NCBI GenBank assembly: GCA_016929465.1
Contig: JAFGIT010000213.1
Location: forward strand, 1 to 5,524
Direction of reading: 5' to 3'
From: Candidatus Coatesiibacteriota bacterium
GTDB lineage: Bacteria; B130-G9
Length of the DNA: 5,524 nucleotides
The notes beneath the pieces were generated by a model, which saw nothing but the letters and a program-made list of their open reading frames with translations, did no database searches and was not told the DNA's origin. The number at the start of each line of letters is the position of its first letter. The first letter of the stretch is position 1. Shown here one piece after another: positions 1 to 5,491 of the stretch. Made by a program: the position numbers and the translations under genes.

Positions 1-139
1 CGAATGCCGCGAGTGACCACGCTCCCGCGATAAAATATGCATATGCCCTCAAGGCTCCGAGGTCATCGCCCATCGCTCGATTGGCCTTCACTCGCTCTAA
101 AAGCCGCCTACCAAAGCCCAACTGACTGTGCCTCTCCAT
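1..139 (-). CDS. Partial N-terminus of a probable membrane protein, cut by the left edge
   Basis: An open frame starts with ATG at 139 and runs 46 codons to the window edge without a stop. The start lies 6 bases after the stop of the preceding membrane-protein gene, and GAGGA stands about 10 bases upstream of the ATG. A TTG six codons further in (121), preceded by AGAGG, is an alternative start in the same frame. The first 30 residues are rich in Arg and Lys (RRLLERVKANR), followed by a hydrophobic stretch from about residue 31 (AYAYFIAGAWSLAAF) that looks like the beginning of a transmembrane helix. The tight spacing suggests it is co-transcribed with the upstream membrane-protein genes. Too little is visible to say whether it is another paralog of that group; the N-terminus does not obviously match theirs. 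Function unknown. Confidence 0.6.
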   Translation of the reverse strand, partial: MERHSQLGFGRRLLERVKANRAMGDDLGALRAYAYFIAGAWSLAAF

Positions 140-145
140 GGCTGC

Positions 146-682
146 TCATTCCTCGCGTGGAGGCTCCCCTCGGGCCCTAAGCCTCTCGTGGTCCTCCATT
201 TCGATGTCTCCCTTGAGCCTCTCCGTGTTTTCAATTGCCTTGACGATCATCCCCACGAGGATGTACCCAGCGGCGGAAACGCCAAACACGAGGAAGTAGG
301 CCTTGGCGGCTGGCCAATTCCAATGAGCTCTGAGCGGATACGCTGTCGGAAAGGTCCAGATGATCGCGAATAGAAGCAGAATCCTGCTCCTCGACTCGTC
401 CCAACGCCTGAGCCCAAAATACGCTAAGAATAGCCAAACGGCGGCCATGACGATGTACCAGCATGTATAGAGGGTGGTCCTGTCGAGGAAGAAACCGAGA
501 AAACCAGGCGCTACGAAGACTACGGGAAGCCCGACGAATATCAGCACCAGTCCGGGGATTATAATCAGGCTATCTTTGCCATTTCTAATGCCGAGGTAGA
601 TGAGGATGCAAAGAAAGGCGAGGAGCCCCAGGGGGAGAAGAACGCAGGTCAGGAACTCGCACGGGGTCTCACTCGGATCCAT
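146..682 (-). CDS. Hypothetical multi-pass membrane protein (paralog C)
   Basis: A protein of 178 residues with about five hydrophobic segments at roughly 9-31, 38-65, 70-91, 100-117 and 127-150, followed by a charged cytoplasm-like tail rich in Glu and Arg that ends in EPPREE. The ATG at 682 is preceded by GAGGG at a spacing of 5 bases, which supports this start. I do not recognise a named family. It resembles the two upstream membrane proteins: Trp83, Trp109 and Trp123 keep the same spacing (26 and 14 residues apart) as in them, and the LF..IW stretch at 104-109 and the PP-E-E tail correspond. It is the most diverged of the three. No enzyme or transporter motif is visible. A gap of 96 bases upstream carries a TTGACA box, so it may have its own promoter. 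A role in the inner membrane is inferred only from hydrophobicity. Confidence 0.75.
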   Translation of the reverse strand: MDPSETPCEFLTCVLLPLGLLAFLCILIYLGIRNGKDSLIIIPGLVLIFVGLPVVFVAPGFLGFFLDRTTLYTCWYIVMAAVWLFLAYFGLRRWDESRSRILLLFAIIWTFPTAYPLRAHWNWPAAKAYFLVFGVSAAGYILVGMIVKAIENTERLKGDIEMEDHERLRARGEPPREE

Positions 683-732
683 GGTTACCCTCGGATATCA
701 AATTGAAATCCTACGTAGCAATATCGCATCGG

Positions 733-764
733 ATAAGATCGCCGAGAATACGGCCTATTGTCAA
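733..764 (-). promoter_or_regulatory. Weak candidate promoter upstream of paralog C
   Basis: On the minus strand a perfect TTGACA (759-764) lies in the 96-base gap before the gene starting at 682. The -10 is poor: GATCTT (735-740) at an 18-base spacer has three matches, and TCTTAT (733-738) at 20 bases has four. A transcript would have a leader of roughly 45 bases, much like the candidate before paralog B. The -35 is good but the -10 is weak, so this is tentative. Confidence 0.3.
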
Positions 765-778
765 GCTCATCGGCAATA

Positions 779-964
779 TCAGCATTCGCCGCACAGGACA
801 TCCCACACCCATGCAAGCAAATCAACGACTGCACATTCCGCCGCAACGATCAAAGACGCGATCAGGATCCTCTCTCCGGTTGACTGATTTTTCGGAGTAA
901 GATGTCCATAGACCACGGGAGCAGCGCAGAGAAGTGAATATATGACCAGCGATTTTCCTGACAT
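779..964 (-). CDS. Small two-helix membrane protein, 61 residues
   Basis: The ATG at 964 follows the TGA of paralog B (966-968) with a single base between them, an arrangement typical of translational coupling. The ORF is open further upstream, to 1042, but that extension lies inside gene B in another frame and looks like overlap noise. The 61-residue product has two hydrophobic segments, about residues 5-21 (SLVIYSLLCAAPVVYG) and 33-57 (start ILIASLIVAAECAVVDLLAW), separated by a short polar loop with Lys, Asn and Arg, and it ends in CGEC. It has four cysteines in all, at 13, 44, 58 and 61. The upstream SD (GGGAAG) is weak. I do not recognise a family. The two hydrophobic helices and the coupled position make a real small membrane protein likelier than chance, but a spurious ORF remains possible. 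Confidence 0.55.
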   Translation of the reverse strand: MSGKSLVIYSLLCAAPVVYGHLTPKNQSTGERILIASLIVAAECAVVDLLAWVWDVLCGEC

Positions 965-965
965 C

Positions 966-1481
966 TCATTCTTCCCAGGGAGGCTTGGGCGTTGTATCAA
1001 TCTGCCGGTGTATGCTTCTGTAGAAAGCGGCACGACGCTCATTCGCCGCCTCGATTTGGCTGCGGACCGTCGCCCAGATGATGAGTGCTAATGCCGATAT
1101 AGCAGTGGTCGTCATGATGGCGTTTTGAATATCCCATTCCAATAGGCCGACCAGCACATAAGATGGAAGGGCAGCCCAGACCATCGCCAGGAAAAAGAGC
1201 GCCTTGCCAACCCATTCTCTCTTATGCTTGAAGGCCAGATGCGAGAGCAGAATCCAGATGCCGAGATACACGGCGAAGACGAGTCCGACTGCCAGTTCAA
1301 TCGGAAGAAAGATAAAGGCCCCGAAGAGCAATATAGGGACGACCATAATTGCAGCCAGGAACACTCCTCGCATCCCCAATATGGACAGGAACCAGCTCTG
1401 GTTCTTTAGGCCGCTACGGAGAAGAAATATCCCTATTAGAAGACCGGCAACAGCAAAGCCTACCAATTTCAGAGCTTCCAT
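966..1481 (-). CDS. Hypothetical multi-pass membrane protein (paralog B)
   Basis: A 171-residue membrane protein with hydrophobic segments at about 6-22, 38-59, 62-84, 94-114 and 121-139, then a charged tail ending in KPPWEE. An ATG at 1496 would add five residues (MREMP), but the ATG at 1481 has GGGAG six bases upstream and I prefer it. It is clearly related to the upstream membrane protein A. Aligned features are Trp76, AFKHK at 83-87, Trp90, Gly92-Lys93, Leu95-Phe96, AMVW at 99-102, LEW at 114-116 and AANERR at 145-150; A has AFRHR, W, GK, LF, AMLW, LEW and AARERR in the same order. No catalytic or transport signature is visible and no named family comes to mind. A candidate promoter lies about 50 bases upstream, and the 61-residue gene follows immediately. 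Function unknown. Confidence 0.8.
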   Translation of the reverse strand: MEALKLVGFAVAGLLIGIFLLRSGLKNQSWFLSILGMRGVFLAAIMVVPILLFGAFIFLPIELAVGLVFAVYLGIWILLSHLAFKHKREWVGKALFFLAMVWAALPSYVLVGLLEWDIQNAIMTTTAISALALIIWATVRSQIEAANERRAAFYRSIHRQIDTTPKPPWEE

Positions 1482-1530
1482 CGGCATCTCCCGCATCCAT
1501 ACGGTCGTAAATCTTGCTCTCTACTTCCAG

Positions 1531-1558
1531 ATAATCGGAATTTCCCACTGGATGTCAA
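1531..1558 (-). promoter_or_regulatory. Candidate sigma70-type promoter for paralog B
   Basis: In the roughly 190-base gap between genes A and B the minus strand carries a perfect -35 box TTGACA (1553-1558), a 16-base spacer, and GATTAT (1531-1536) as -10. The latter matches four of six consensus positions, including the important second and sixth. Transcription would begin near 1524, giving a leader of about 43 bases before the ATG at 1481. The rest of the gap (1559-1642) shows no terminator with a T-run and no convincing gene; a 22-codon ORF there lacks a ribosome binding site. Confidence 0.5.
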
Positions 1559-1671
1559 GGTTAAACCTAATTTCAGGTCATCGCCCGACCGAAGAACTCT
1601 CGCCAGACTCCTTCAGAAGCCTTGGATCATGATCATATCTCATCATTCCCACGGCGGTCTAGCGGCGCTGT

Positions 1672-2187
1672 CTATCTCGGCGACTGCTTTTTTTGGCGCC
1701 TTTCCCTCGCTGCCCTGAGTTGCTTGCGCACCCAAAGGACGAATCTGCCGAGGAGCAGGAGAGAGGCAGACATCCCCATCACCGCGCAGCAAGCCCGCCA
1801 GGGCTTCCATTCGAGGAACAATATCATTGGGATCGAGAGAGTGGCGGACCAGAGCATAGCAGCCGCAAACAGCAACTTGCCCGACCAACTCGCCCTGTGC
1901 CTGAAGGCGAAGAAGGCCAGAATGAGCCACACCGCGGCTGCCGATGGTGCGAACGCCTGTGGGACGTAGAGGAGAATCGTCAGCGACAGATACAGCAGAC
2001 TGATAAGAAAGCACACCACGGATACTGTGAGGCAGCAAGCCGTGTGATCGATCATTCGCAAGTTTCGCTCCTTTATCTGATCGCGCAACCACCTCACACT
2101 AAGCCACAGGGCGAGAGCAGAAAACAGGAACAAAGGGATGAGAGCTCGGAGAATTGCTGTCAGGATATTCGCCAGTTCGTCAGGCAA
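1672..2187 (-). CDS. Hypothetical multi-pass membrane protein (paralog A), with possible -1 frameshifted tail
   Basis: The zero frame encodes 171 residues from a TTG start at 2187, which has GAGAGG eight bases upstream; no ATG fits between this point and the preceding stop, 17 bases away. Hydrophobic segments lie at about 8-31, 50-75, 80-95, 105-125 and 133-152, followed by a basic tail. It shares with protein B the motifs AFRHR (94-98), Trp101, Gly103-Lys104, AMLW (110-113), LEW (125-127) and AARERR (159-164), and with B and C the register W87-x25-W113-x13-W127. The zero frame stops after QKKQSPR. In the -1 frame, entered at the A7 run, the protein would continue AVAEIDSAARPPWE to a TGA at 1643-1645, giving 181 residues with a C-terminus like that of B (QIDTTPKPPWEE). 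The full-length gene may therefore span 1643-2187. No family is recognised and the function is unknown. Confidence 0.75.
   Translation of the reverse strand: MPDELANILTAILRALIPLFLFSALALWLSVRWLRDQIKERNLRMIDHTACCLTVSVVCFLISLLYLSLTILLYVPQAFAPSAAAVWLILAFFAFRHRASWSGKLLFAAAMLWSATLSIPMILFLEWKPWRACCAVMGMSASLLLLGRFVLWVRKQLRAARERRQKKQSPR
1687..1708 (-). promoter_or_regulatory. Putative -1 ribosomal frameshift site in gene A (A AAA AAG with upstream SD-like GAGGG)
   Basis: On the minus strand the zero-frame codons CAA AAA AAG contain the slippery heptamer A AAA AAG at 1693-1687, the sequence used for -1 frameshifting in E. coli dnaX. GAGGG at 1708-1704 precedes the heptamer by exactly 10 bases, the spacing known to stimulate slippage there. 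The zero frame ends four codons later (TAG at 1672-1674), while the -1 frame gives 14 more residues ending in RPPWE, like paralog B. I see only a weak downstream stem (around CAGTC...GACAG). A lost base in the A7 run, real or from sequencing, would look the same. Confidence 0.45.
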
Positions 2188-2204
2188 TTGATTGTCCTCT
2201 CAGA

Positions 2205-2930
2205 TCAGATGTCGAACAGACTGATTGGAATCAGATCGAGCTCATCCCGCACTGCACCATCCAGGAGATACTCCATCGTGGTGCGATCCAGTTTGGCTGC
2301 CCCGCTGGCTCTAACAGCGATGCTGGCCTTGATCTCAGCCAGCCGTTCCTTTTCGATGCAGCTTCTGGCGATCTTGAGCAGTCTCTGGTCGATCGAGGCG
2401 AGCTGAATCTGCACTCGCTCGAGCCATTTATCCTTCCTCGCAGCCCTGGTTTTCTCCAGCAGAGTCTTGAGTTCATTGGAGAGATTCTCGACATCGCCCT
2501 TCCTGGCGGCGAATTCAGATGCGGAAAGCAGTGCATCGAGCTCTTTCGAGAGCGTCTCGAGTCGATTCAAGACGTAATAAGTCTCTGCATCAACCGGATC
2601 GGGGCGGGGCACACCGTCGGTCATCTTGGCAATCTCATCAGGGAAAAGGCTCTGCGCCTTCTCATGCGATTTGAGCGCCTGCCTGACCGGTTTCTCGCAG
2701 TATTGGAGTGTTATTCGGACCTTCTTGAACTCTCGACTGCTCTTGTGGATATGTCTTAGAGCCTTGTCGATGCCTCTGAAGACGACCATGAGCGGGATCT
2801 CGTCTTGATGCCACTTCTCCGCAACCGTCCATTCCTTCGGGGAGAGGAATATGGGCGAAAGCCTGACCTGCGCCATATAGTCCTCGATCGCCCGCAAGTA
2901 TTCATCCTGTCTTCTATCTGTTCTTTTCAT
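2205..2930 (-). CDS. Conserved-looking hypothetical helical protein, 241 residues
   Basis: The ATG at 2930 lies 17 bases upstream of the end of coaX, so the two genes overlap; no strong SD is visible and coupled translation is likely. The N-terminal third contains SPIFLSPKEW at residues 25-34, Trp40, and IPLMVVFRGIDKAL at 45-58, then LQYCEKPV around 75-82. From memory, this pattern (LSP-x-x-W, W-x4-IPL-x-VV-x-x-GID, then a YC motif) recurs in uncharacterised proteins of Acidobacteriota and related groups; I cannot verify that here. The rest, about 83-225, is charged and probably helical, rich in Lys, Glu, Leu and Arg, with possible coiled-coil stretches (about 125-200). There is no signal peptide or membrane segment, so it is probably cytoplasmic. 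It sits between coaX and the membrane-protein array. I assign no function. Confidence 0.8.
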   Translation of the reverse strand: MKRTDRRQDEYLRAIEDYMAQVRLSPIFLSPKEWTVAEKWHQDEIPLMVVFRGIDKALRHIHKSSREFKKVRITLQYCEKPVRQALKSHEKAQSLFPDEIAKMTDGVPRPDPVDAETYYVLNRLETLSKELDALLSASEFAARKGDVENLSNELKTLLEKTRAARKDKWLERVQIQLASIDQRLLKIARSCIEKERLAEIKASIAVRASGAAKLDRTTMEYLLDGAVRDELDLIPISLFDI

Positions 2931-3684
2931 AGATGATTCGGATGCCCTTCAAGGTCAAATGGGGATCGACCGTGTCGATGATCTCGGTCTCCTTTGCAAA
3001 GAGCACTGCAAGCCCGCCGGTCGCGAACACCTGGGGTGGCTTTTTGAAGCTGAGCTCCTCGGTGATCCGCCGAATCATCCCCTCGACGATGCAGAGATGG
3101 CCATAAAACAGGCCCGATTGGATGCTAGACACAGTTGTCTTGCCAATGACCTTAGCCGGTTTCCTTATCTCCACCCTCGGCAGCTTGGCGGTTTTCTCGA
3201 AGAGCGCGTCTGCGCTAATCCCGATCCCCGGGACGATGCTCCCGCCGAGGTATTGCCCTGTCTCGGAGATGGCACAGAAAGTGGTAGCGGTCCCGAAGTC
3301 GACGATTATGACGGAGCCATGCACAGCCTCATAGGCAGCGATGGAGTTCGCTATCCTGTCCGAGCCAACCTCTGCAGGATTCTCGTAGAGAATTGGCATG
3401 CCTGTCTTAACCCCAGGCCCGACAAGCAGAGCGCTCAATCCGAATAGATTCTCTGCGGTCTTCACAAATATATGGGAAAGCGGCGGGACCACCGAACAGA
3501 TACCGACGCCGCGAATGTCTTTTGGGCCAAGTCCGGCCTGCGCAATCAGCGAGCCAACCAGAAGCGAATATTCATCGCTCGTCTTGCGAATGTCGGTCGC
3601 CAGGCGCCAGTGAAAGTCGAGCACATAACCTTCGAATAGCCCGATAACGGTCTGCGTATTCCCAATATCTATGACCAGGAGCAT
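2914..3684 (-). CDS. coaX: Type III pantothenate kinase
   Basis: It phosphorylates pantothenate with ATP to 4'-phosphopantothenate, the first step of coenzyme A synthesis, in the cytoplasm. The 256-residue length is normal for CoaX. Visible family marks are the N-terminal phosphate-binding DIGNT (6-10), GVKTGMPI (91-98), NPAEVGSDRIAN (102-113) with Asp109 as the expected catalytic base, DFGTATTF (129-136), GGSIVPGI (147-154) and a C-terminal ATGGLA. Members of this type generally need a monovalent cation and are not feedback-inhibited by CoA (family knowledge). The ORF is open upstream to 3939, but the true start is ATG at 3684: DIGN begins five residues later and GGAGG lies seven bases upstream. 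The start overlaps the end of birA by 16 bases, and the end overlaps the next gene by 17. Pairing with birA is common in several phyla. Confidence 0.96.
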   Translation of the reverse strand: MLLVIDIGNTQTVIGLFEGYVLDFHWRLATDIRKTSDEYSLLVGSLIAQAGLGPKDIRGVGICSVVPPLSHIFVKTAENLFGLSALLVGPGVKTGMPILYENPAEVGSDRIANSIAAYEAVHGSVIIVDFGTATTFCAISETGQYLGGSIVPGIGISADALFEKTAKLPRVEIRKPAKVIGKTTVSSIQSGLFYGHLCIVEGMIRRITEELSFKKPPQVFATGGLAVLFAKETEIIDTVDPHLTLKGIRIIYEKNR

Positions 3685-4475
3685 ATAGTGCCCTCCATTA
3701 CTTCCAGTACGTCCCCATTGGAATTCCGCAGCAGGAGGGCCCCCTGCTCGCTGATCCCGGTACATTTTCCGCTGACGATCCCATCCTTTGTCTGAGCCTG
3801 GATCTCCCTTCCCATAAGGAGACTCCTCCTGTTGAAGGCGTCGATAATGGCGTTCAGGTCCATCACCTGCAGCCGTTGATACCACGTCGTGAATGATCCC
3901 AGTATCGCGGTCAGAAGCTCCGTAGGCTGTGGAGCACACCCGACGAGGTCGGAGAGCCAGATCGCTCTCTTGCGGACAAGCGGAGACACTTCTTCTCCTC
4001 CTCTACTGACATTGACGCCAATGCCTGCCAGTGCGTAATTGATCTTCTCCCCGGAGATGCTCGTATCGATCAGAACACCGCCGACCTTCTTCCCGGAGAC
4101 ATAAATGTCATTTGGCCACTTGATCTGTGTCGTCGAAAGCATCGAGAGCTCTATCGAGTCCGCAATGGCGAGCGCAACTGCGATTGCGAGCAGTGGAATA
4201 TGTCTAACCGTTATTCGAGGGCGCAGGGCGACCGTGAAATAGAGCCCTCCTTCGGGCGAAAACCATTCATTCGCATATCTGCCTCGGCCTGCCGTCTGCT
4301 GCTTTGCTATGACCACGGTCCCCTCCTCGACCTCATCTCCCATGAGCTCCTTTGCCACTTCATTCGTTGAGGTGACTTCGTCATACCATTTGAGAGAAAG
4401 CCTGAGCGGGGCGGTCTGAATTCCCCTGGGTTCGTCATCGCAGCCATTCAGAAGGTTGATCTTGGAGCAGAACAT
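3669..4475 (-). CDS. birA: Biotin--[acetyl-CoA-carboxylase] ligase, short form without DNA-binding domain
   Basis: It activates biotin with ATP to biotinyl-5'-AMP and attaches it to the lysine of a carboxyl carrier protein such as AccB. The 268 residues show TSTN (35-38), QTAGRGRYANEW (60-71) forming the biotinyl-AMP loop, KWPNDIYV (119-126), KKVGGVLID (129-137) with Lys130 at the position of the biotin-contacting lysine, and GIGVNV (151-156). A small C-terminal domain follows, with GREIQAQ and a glycine-rich stretch near the end. The roughly 28 residues before the catalytic domain are too short for the HTH repressor domain of E. coli BirA, so this is probably an enzyme only and not a transcription regulator. 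The ATG shares its A with the TGA of purC (TGATG) and has no clear SD of its own, which suggests coupling to purC translation. Confidence 0.95.
   Translation of the reverse strand: MFCSKINLLNGCDDEPRGIQTAPLRLSLKWYDEVTSTNEVAKELMGDEVEEGTVVIAKQQTAGRGRYANEWFSPEGGLYFTVALRPRITVRHIPLLAIAVALAIADSIELSMLSTTQIKWPNDIYVSGKKVGGVLIDTSISGEKINYALAGIGVNVSRGGEEVSPLVRKRAIWLSDLVGCAPQPTELLTAILGSFTTWYQRLQVMDLNAIIDAFNRRSLLMGREIQAQTKDGIVSGKCTGISEQGALLLRNSNGDVLEVMEGTICSWS
3692..3696 (-). promoter_or_regulatory. Ribosome binding site of coaX
   Basis: GGAGG on the minus strand, seven bases before the ATG at 3684 and inside the end of birA. It settles the start of coaX against the 85-residue upstream open extension. Confidence 0.85.
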
Positions 4476-5377
4476 CAGAGCTTTAGTTCGGATATCCTGT
4501 CGTGAACGAGTGCATAACGTCGGGATAGCTCAGCGACGATCTCTTCGGGGAGCGCAGGGGCTGGAGGTTCCTTGTCCCAGCCGCTCTTAACGAGATATTC
4601 GCGGACGAACTCCTTGTCATACGGTACTCCGCGATTGCCGTCAGTATAATCCGAATTGAGCCAGAACCGAGAAGAATCCGGGGTCAACATCTCGTCCATC
4701 ACGCAGACGTCTTTGCGGCGGTTATATCCGAACTCGAATTTGGTATCGACCAGGACGAGCCCCGCCTGACGACAGGCTCGCCGCCCGAAGTCGTAGAGCT
4801 CTAGCGACATCGATTTCACCGTCTCAGCGTCCGCCTCGCCTATGGCGGCCTGCATGGCCTCAAAGCCGACTGGCTCGTCATGGCCAACTTCGGCCTTTGT
4901 CGTCGGAGTGAAGATTGGGGGTTCTATTTTGTCCCCAAACTGAAGCCCTTCATCGAGCTTCACACCATTGACCGTTCCGCTCTTCTGATACTCCCTGAAA
5001 GCGGAACCACACAGGTAGCCACGAACGATGCACTCGAAGGGAATCGGGTCCATTCGCTCGATGAGCATCGTCCTGCCATCGAGAATCTCCAATATCTCCT
5101 CCTCGAGGTCCATGAAATCCTGGGGCCTCGTCGAAATGAAATGATTCGGGCAGACTTCCTGTGTCTCCTGGAACCAGAACTTCGAGATGCCCGTGAGCAT
5201 TCTGCCCTTCGAGGGAATGTCGTTCGGTAATACCAGGTCAAAGGCCGATATGCGGTCCGTCGCGACCATCACCATCACCTTGTCCGTGAAGTGAAACATC
5301 TCCCGGACCTTGCCGCTTTTTATGTGCTCGAGATCTGCCACCGATCTGAGGCCATTTAATATCTGCTCTGAGTTCAT
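4475..5377 (-). CDS. purC: Phosphoribosylaminoimidazole-succinocarboxamide synthase (SAICAR synthetase), long form
   Basis: It joins aspartate to CAIR with ATP to give SAICAR in de novo purine synthesis. The 300-residue length and the loop FTPTTKAEVGHDEP (156-169) mark the long, yeast ADE1-like form rather than the roughly 240-residue form of E. coli. Other marks are the ATP-binding SGKVREMF (21-28), ATDRISAFD (39-47), PFECIVRGYLCGSA (113-126) and LVDTKFEFG (209-217). Cys123 stands where Thr, Ser or Ala is usual. The ORF is open to 5425, but the ATG at 5377 is preferred: AGGGAG lies seven bases upstream, and the 16 extra residues (MRGCCPAEANIIGSIS) do not resemble the family. It is the first visible gene of the operon and is followed at once by birA. 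Confidence 0.96.
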   Translation of the reverse strand: MNSEQILNGLRSVADLEHIKSGKVREMFHFTDKVMVMVATDRISAFDLVLPNDIPSKGRMLTGISKFWFQETQEVCPNHFISTRPQDFMDLEEEILEILDGRTMLIERMDPIPFECIVRGYLCGSAFREYQKSGTVNGVKLDEGLQFGDKIEPPIFTPTTKAEVGHDEPVGFEAMQAAIGEADAETVKSMSLELYDFGRRACRQAGLVLVDTKFEFGYNRRKDVCVMDEMLTPDSSRFWLNSDYTDGNRGVPYDKEFVREYLVKSGWDKEPPAPALPEEIVAELSRRYALVHDRISELKL

Positions 5378-5384
5378 GGATATG

Positions 5385-5390
5385 CTCCCT
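5385..5390 (-). promoter_or_regulatory. Ribosome binding site of purC
   Basis: AGGGAG on the minus strand with a seven-base spacer to the ATG at 5377. It decides this start over the ATG at 5425. Confidence 0.8.
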
Positions 5391-5407
5391 ATTATATTTG
5401 CTTCAGC

Positions 5408-5421
5408 GGGGCAGCAGCCCC
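5408..5421 (-). other. Small G/C hairpin in the purC leader
   Basis: On the minus strand GGGGC-TGCT-GCCCC forms a perfect five-base-pair stem with a four-base loop, ending 18 bases before the purC ribosome binding site. It lacks a following T-run, so it is not an intrinsic terminator. It would lie in the mRNA leader if transcription begins at the TATAAT further upstream, and could affect access to the ribosome binding site. It may also be chance. Confidence 0.3.
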
Positions 5422-5457
5422 TCATCCAGCCCGATTAGGTCTCGGTATCTTAACTCG

Positions 5458-5463
5458 ATTATA
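5458..5463 (-). promoter_or_regulatory. Candidate -10 box for the purC operon
   Basis: A perfect TATAAT lies on the minus strand, about 81 bases before the purC ATG, which would give a leader of about 75 bases. The -35 is poor: TACAGA at an 18-base spacer (5482-5487) matches three of six positions. Another TATAAT at 5391-5396 sits right against the ribosome binding site and would leave an almost leaderless transcript without a recognisable -35, so this upstream one is preferred. Confidence 0.4.
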
Positions 5464-5473
5464 GAATAAGATG

Positions 5474-5491
5474 CCCCTATTTCTGTAGGGG
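5474..5491. repeat. Inverted repeat CCCCTA-N6-TAGGGG upstream of purC
   Basis: A perfect six-base inverted repeat with a six-base centre. It overlaps the spacer and -35 area of the candidate promoter with TATAAT at 5458-5463, the position expected of a repressor operator. The spacing of 18 bases end to end suits a dimeric regulator. No T-run follows on either strand, so it is unlikely to be a terminator. Confidence 0.35.

Noticed and set aside
60-1586. 12-base direct repeat AGGTCATCGCCC at 60-71 and 1575-1586
   Set aside because: About one such match is expected by chance in a window of this size, and the flanks do not match.
1625-1636. Palindrome GATCATGATC in the gap between A and B
   Set aside because: Short, isolated and overlapping another small palindrome; no second copy or promoter context supports an operator.
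1646-1671. Possible terminator after gene A
   Set aside because: The GC-rich stretch forms no stable stem and no T-run follows.
1693-2406. 237-residue plus-strand open frame
   Set aside because: It lies antisense across gene A and the 241-residue gene, its product is polar and low in coherence (many H, Q, R, S), and the minus-strand genes explain the region better.
2154-2759. 201-residue plus-strand open frame
   Set aside because: Antisense to the 241-residue gene, which has overlap coupling with coaX and a motif set; the plus frame looks like a shadow.
3685-3939. 85-residue N-terminal extension of coaX
   Set aside because: It lies within birA in another frame, has no CoaX similarity, and the ATG at 3684 has a strong GGAGG and starts the family's N-terminus.
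5378-5425. 16-residue upstream extension of purC from ATG at 5425
   Set aside because: It contains the leader hairpin, resembles no PurC N-terminus, and the ATG at 5377 has a well spaced AGGGAG.
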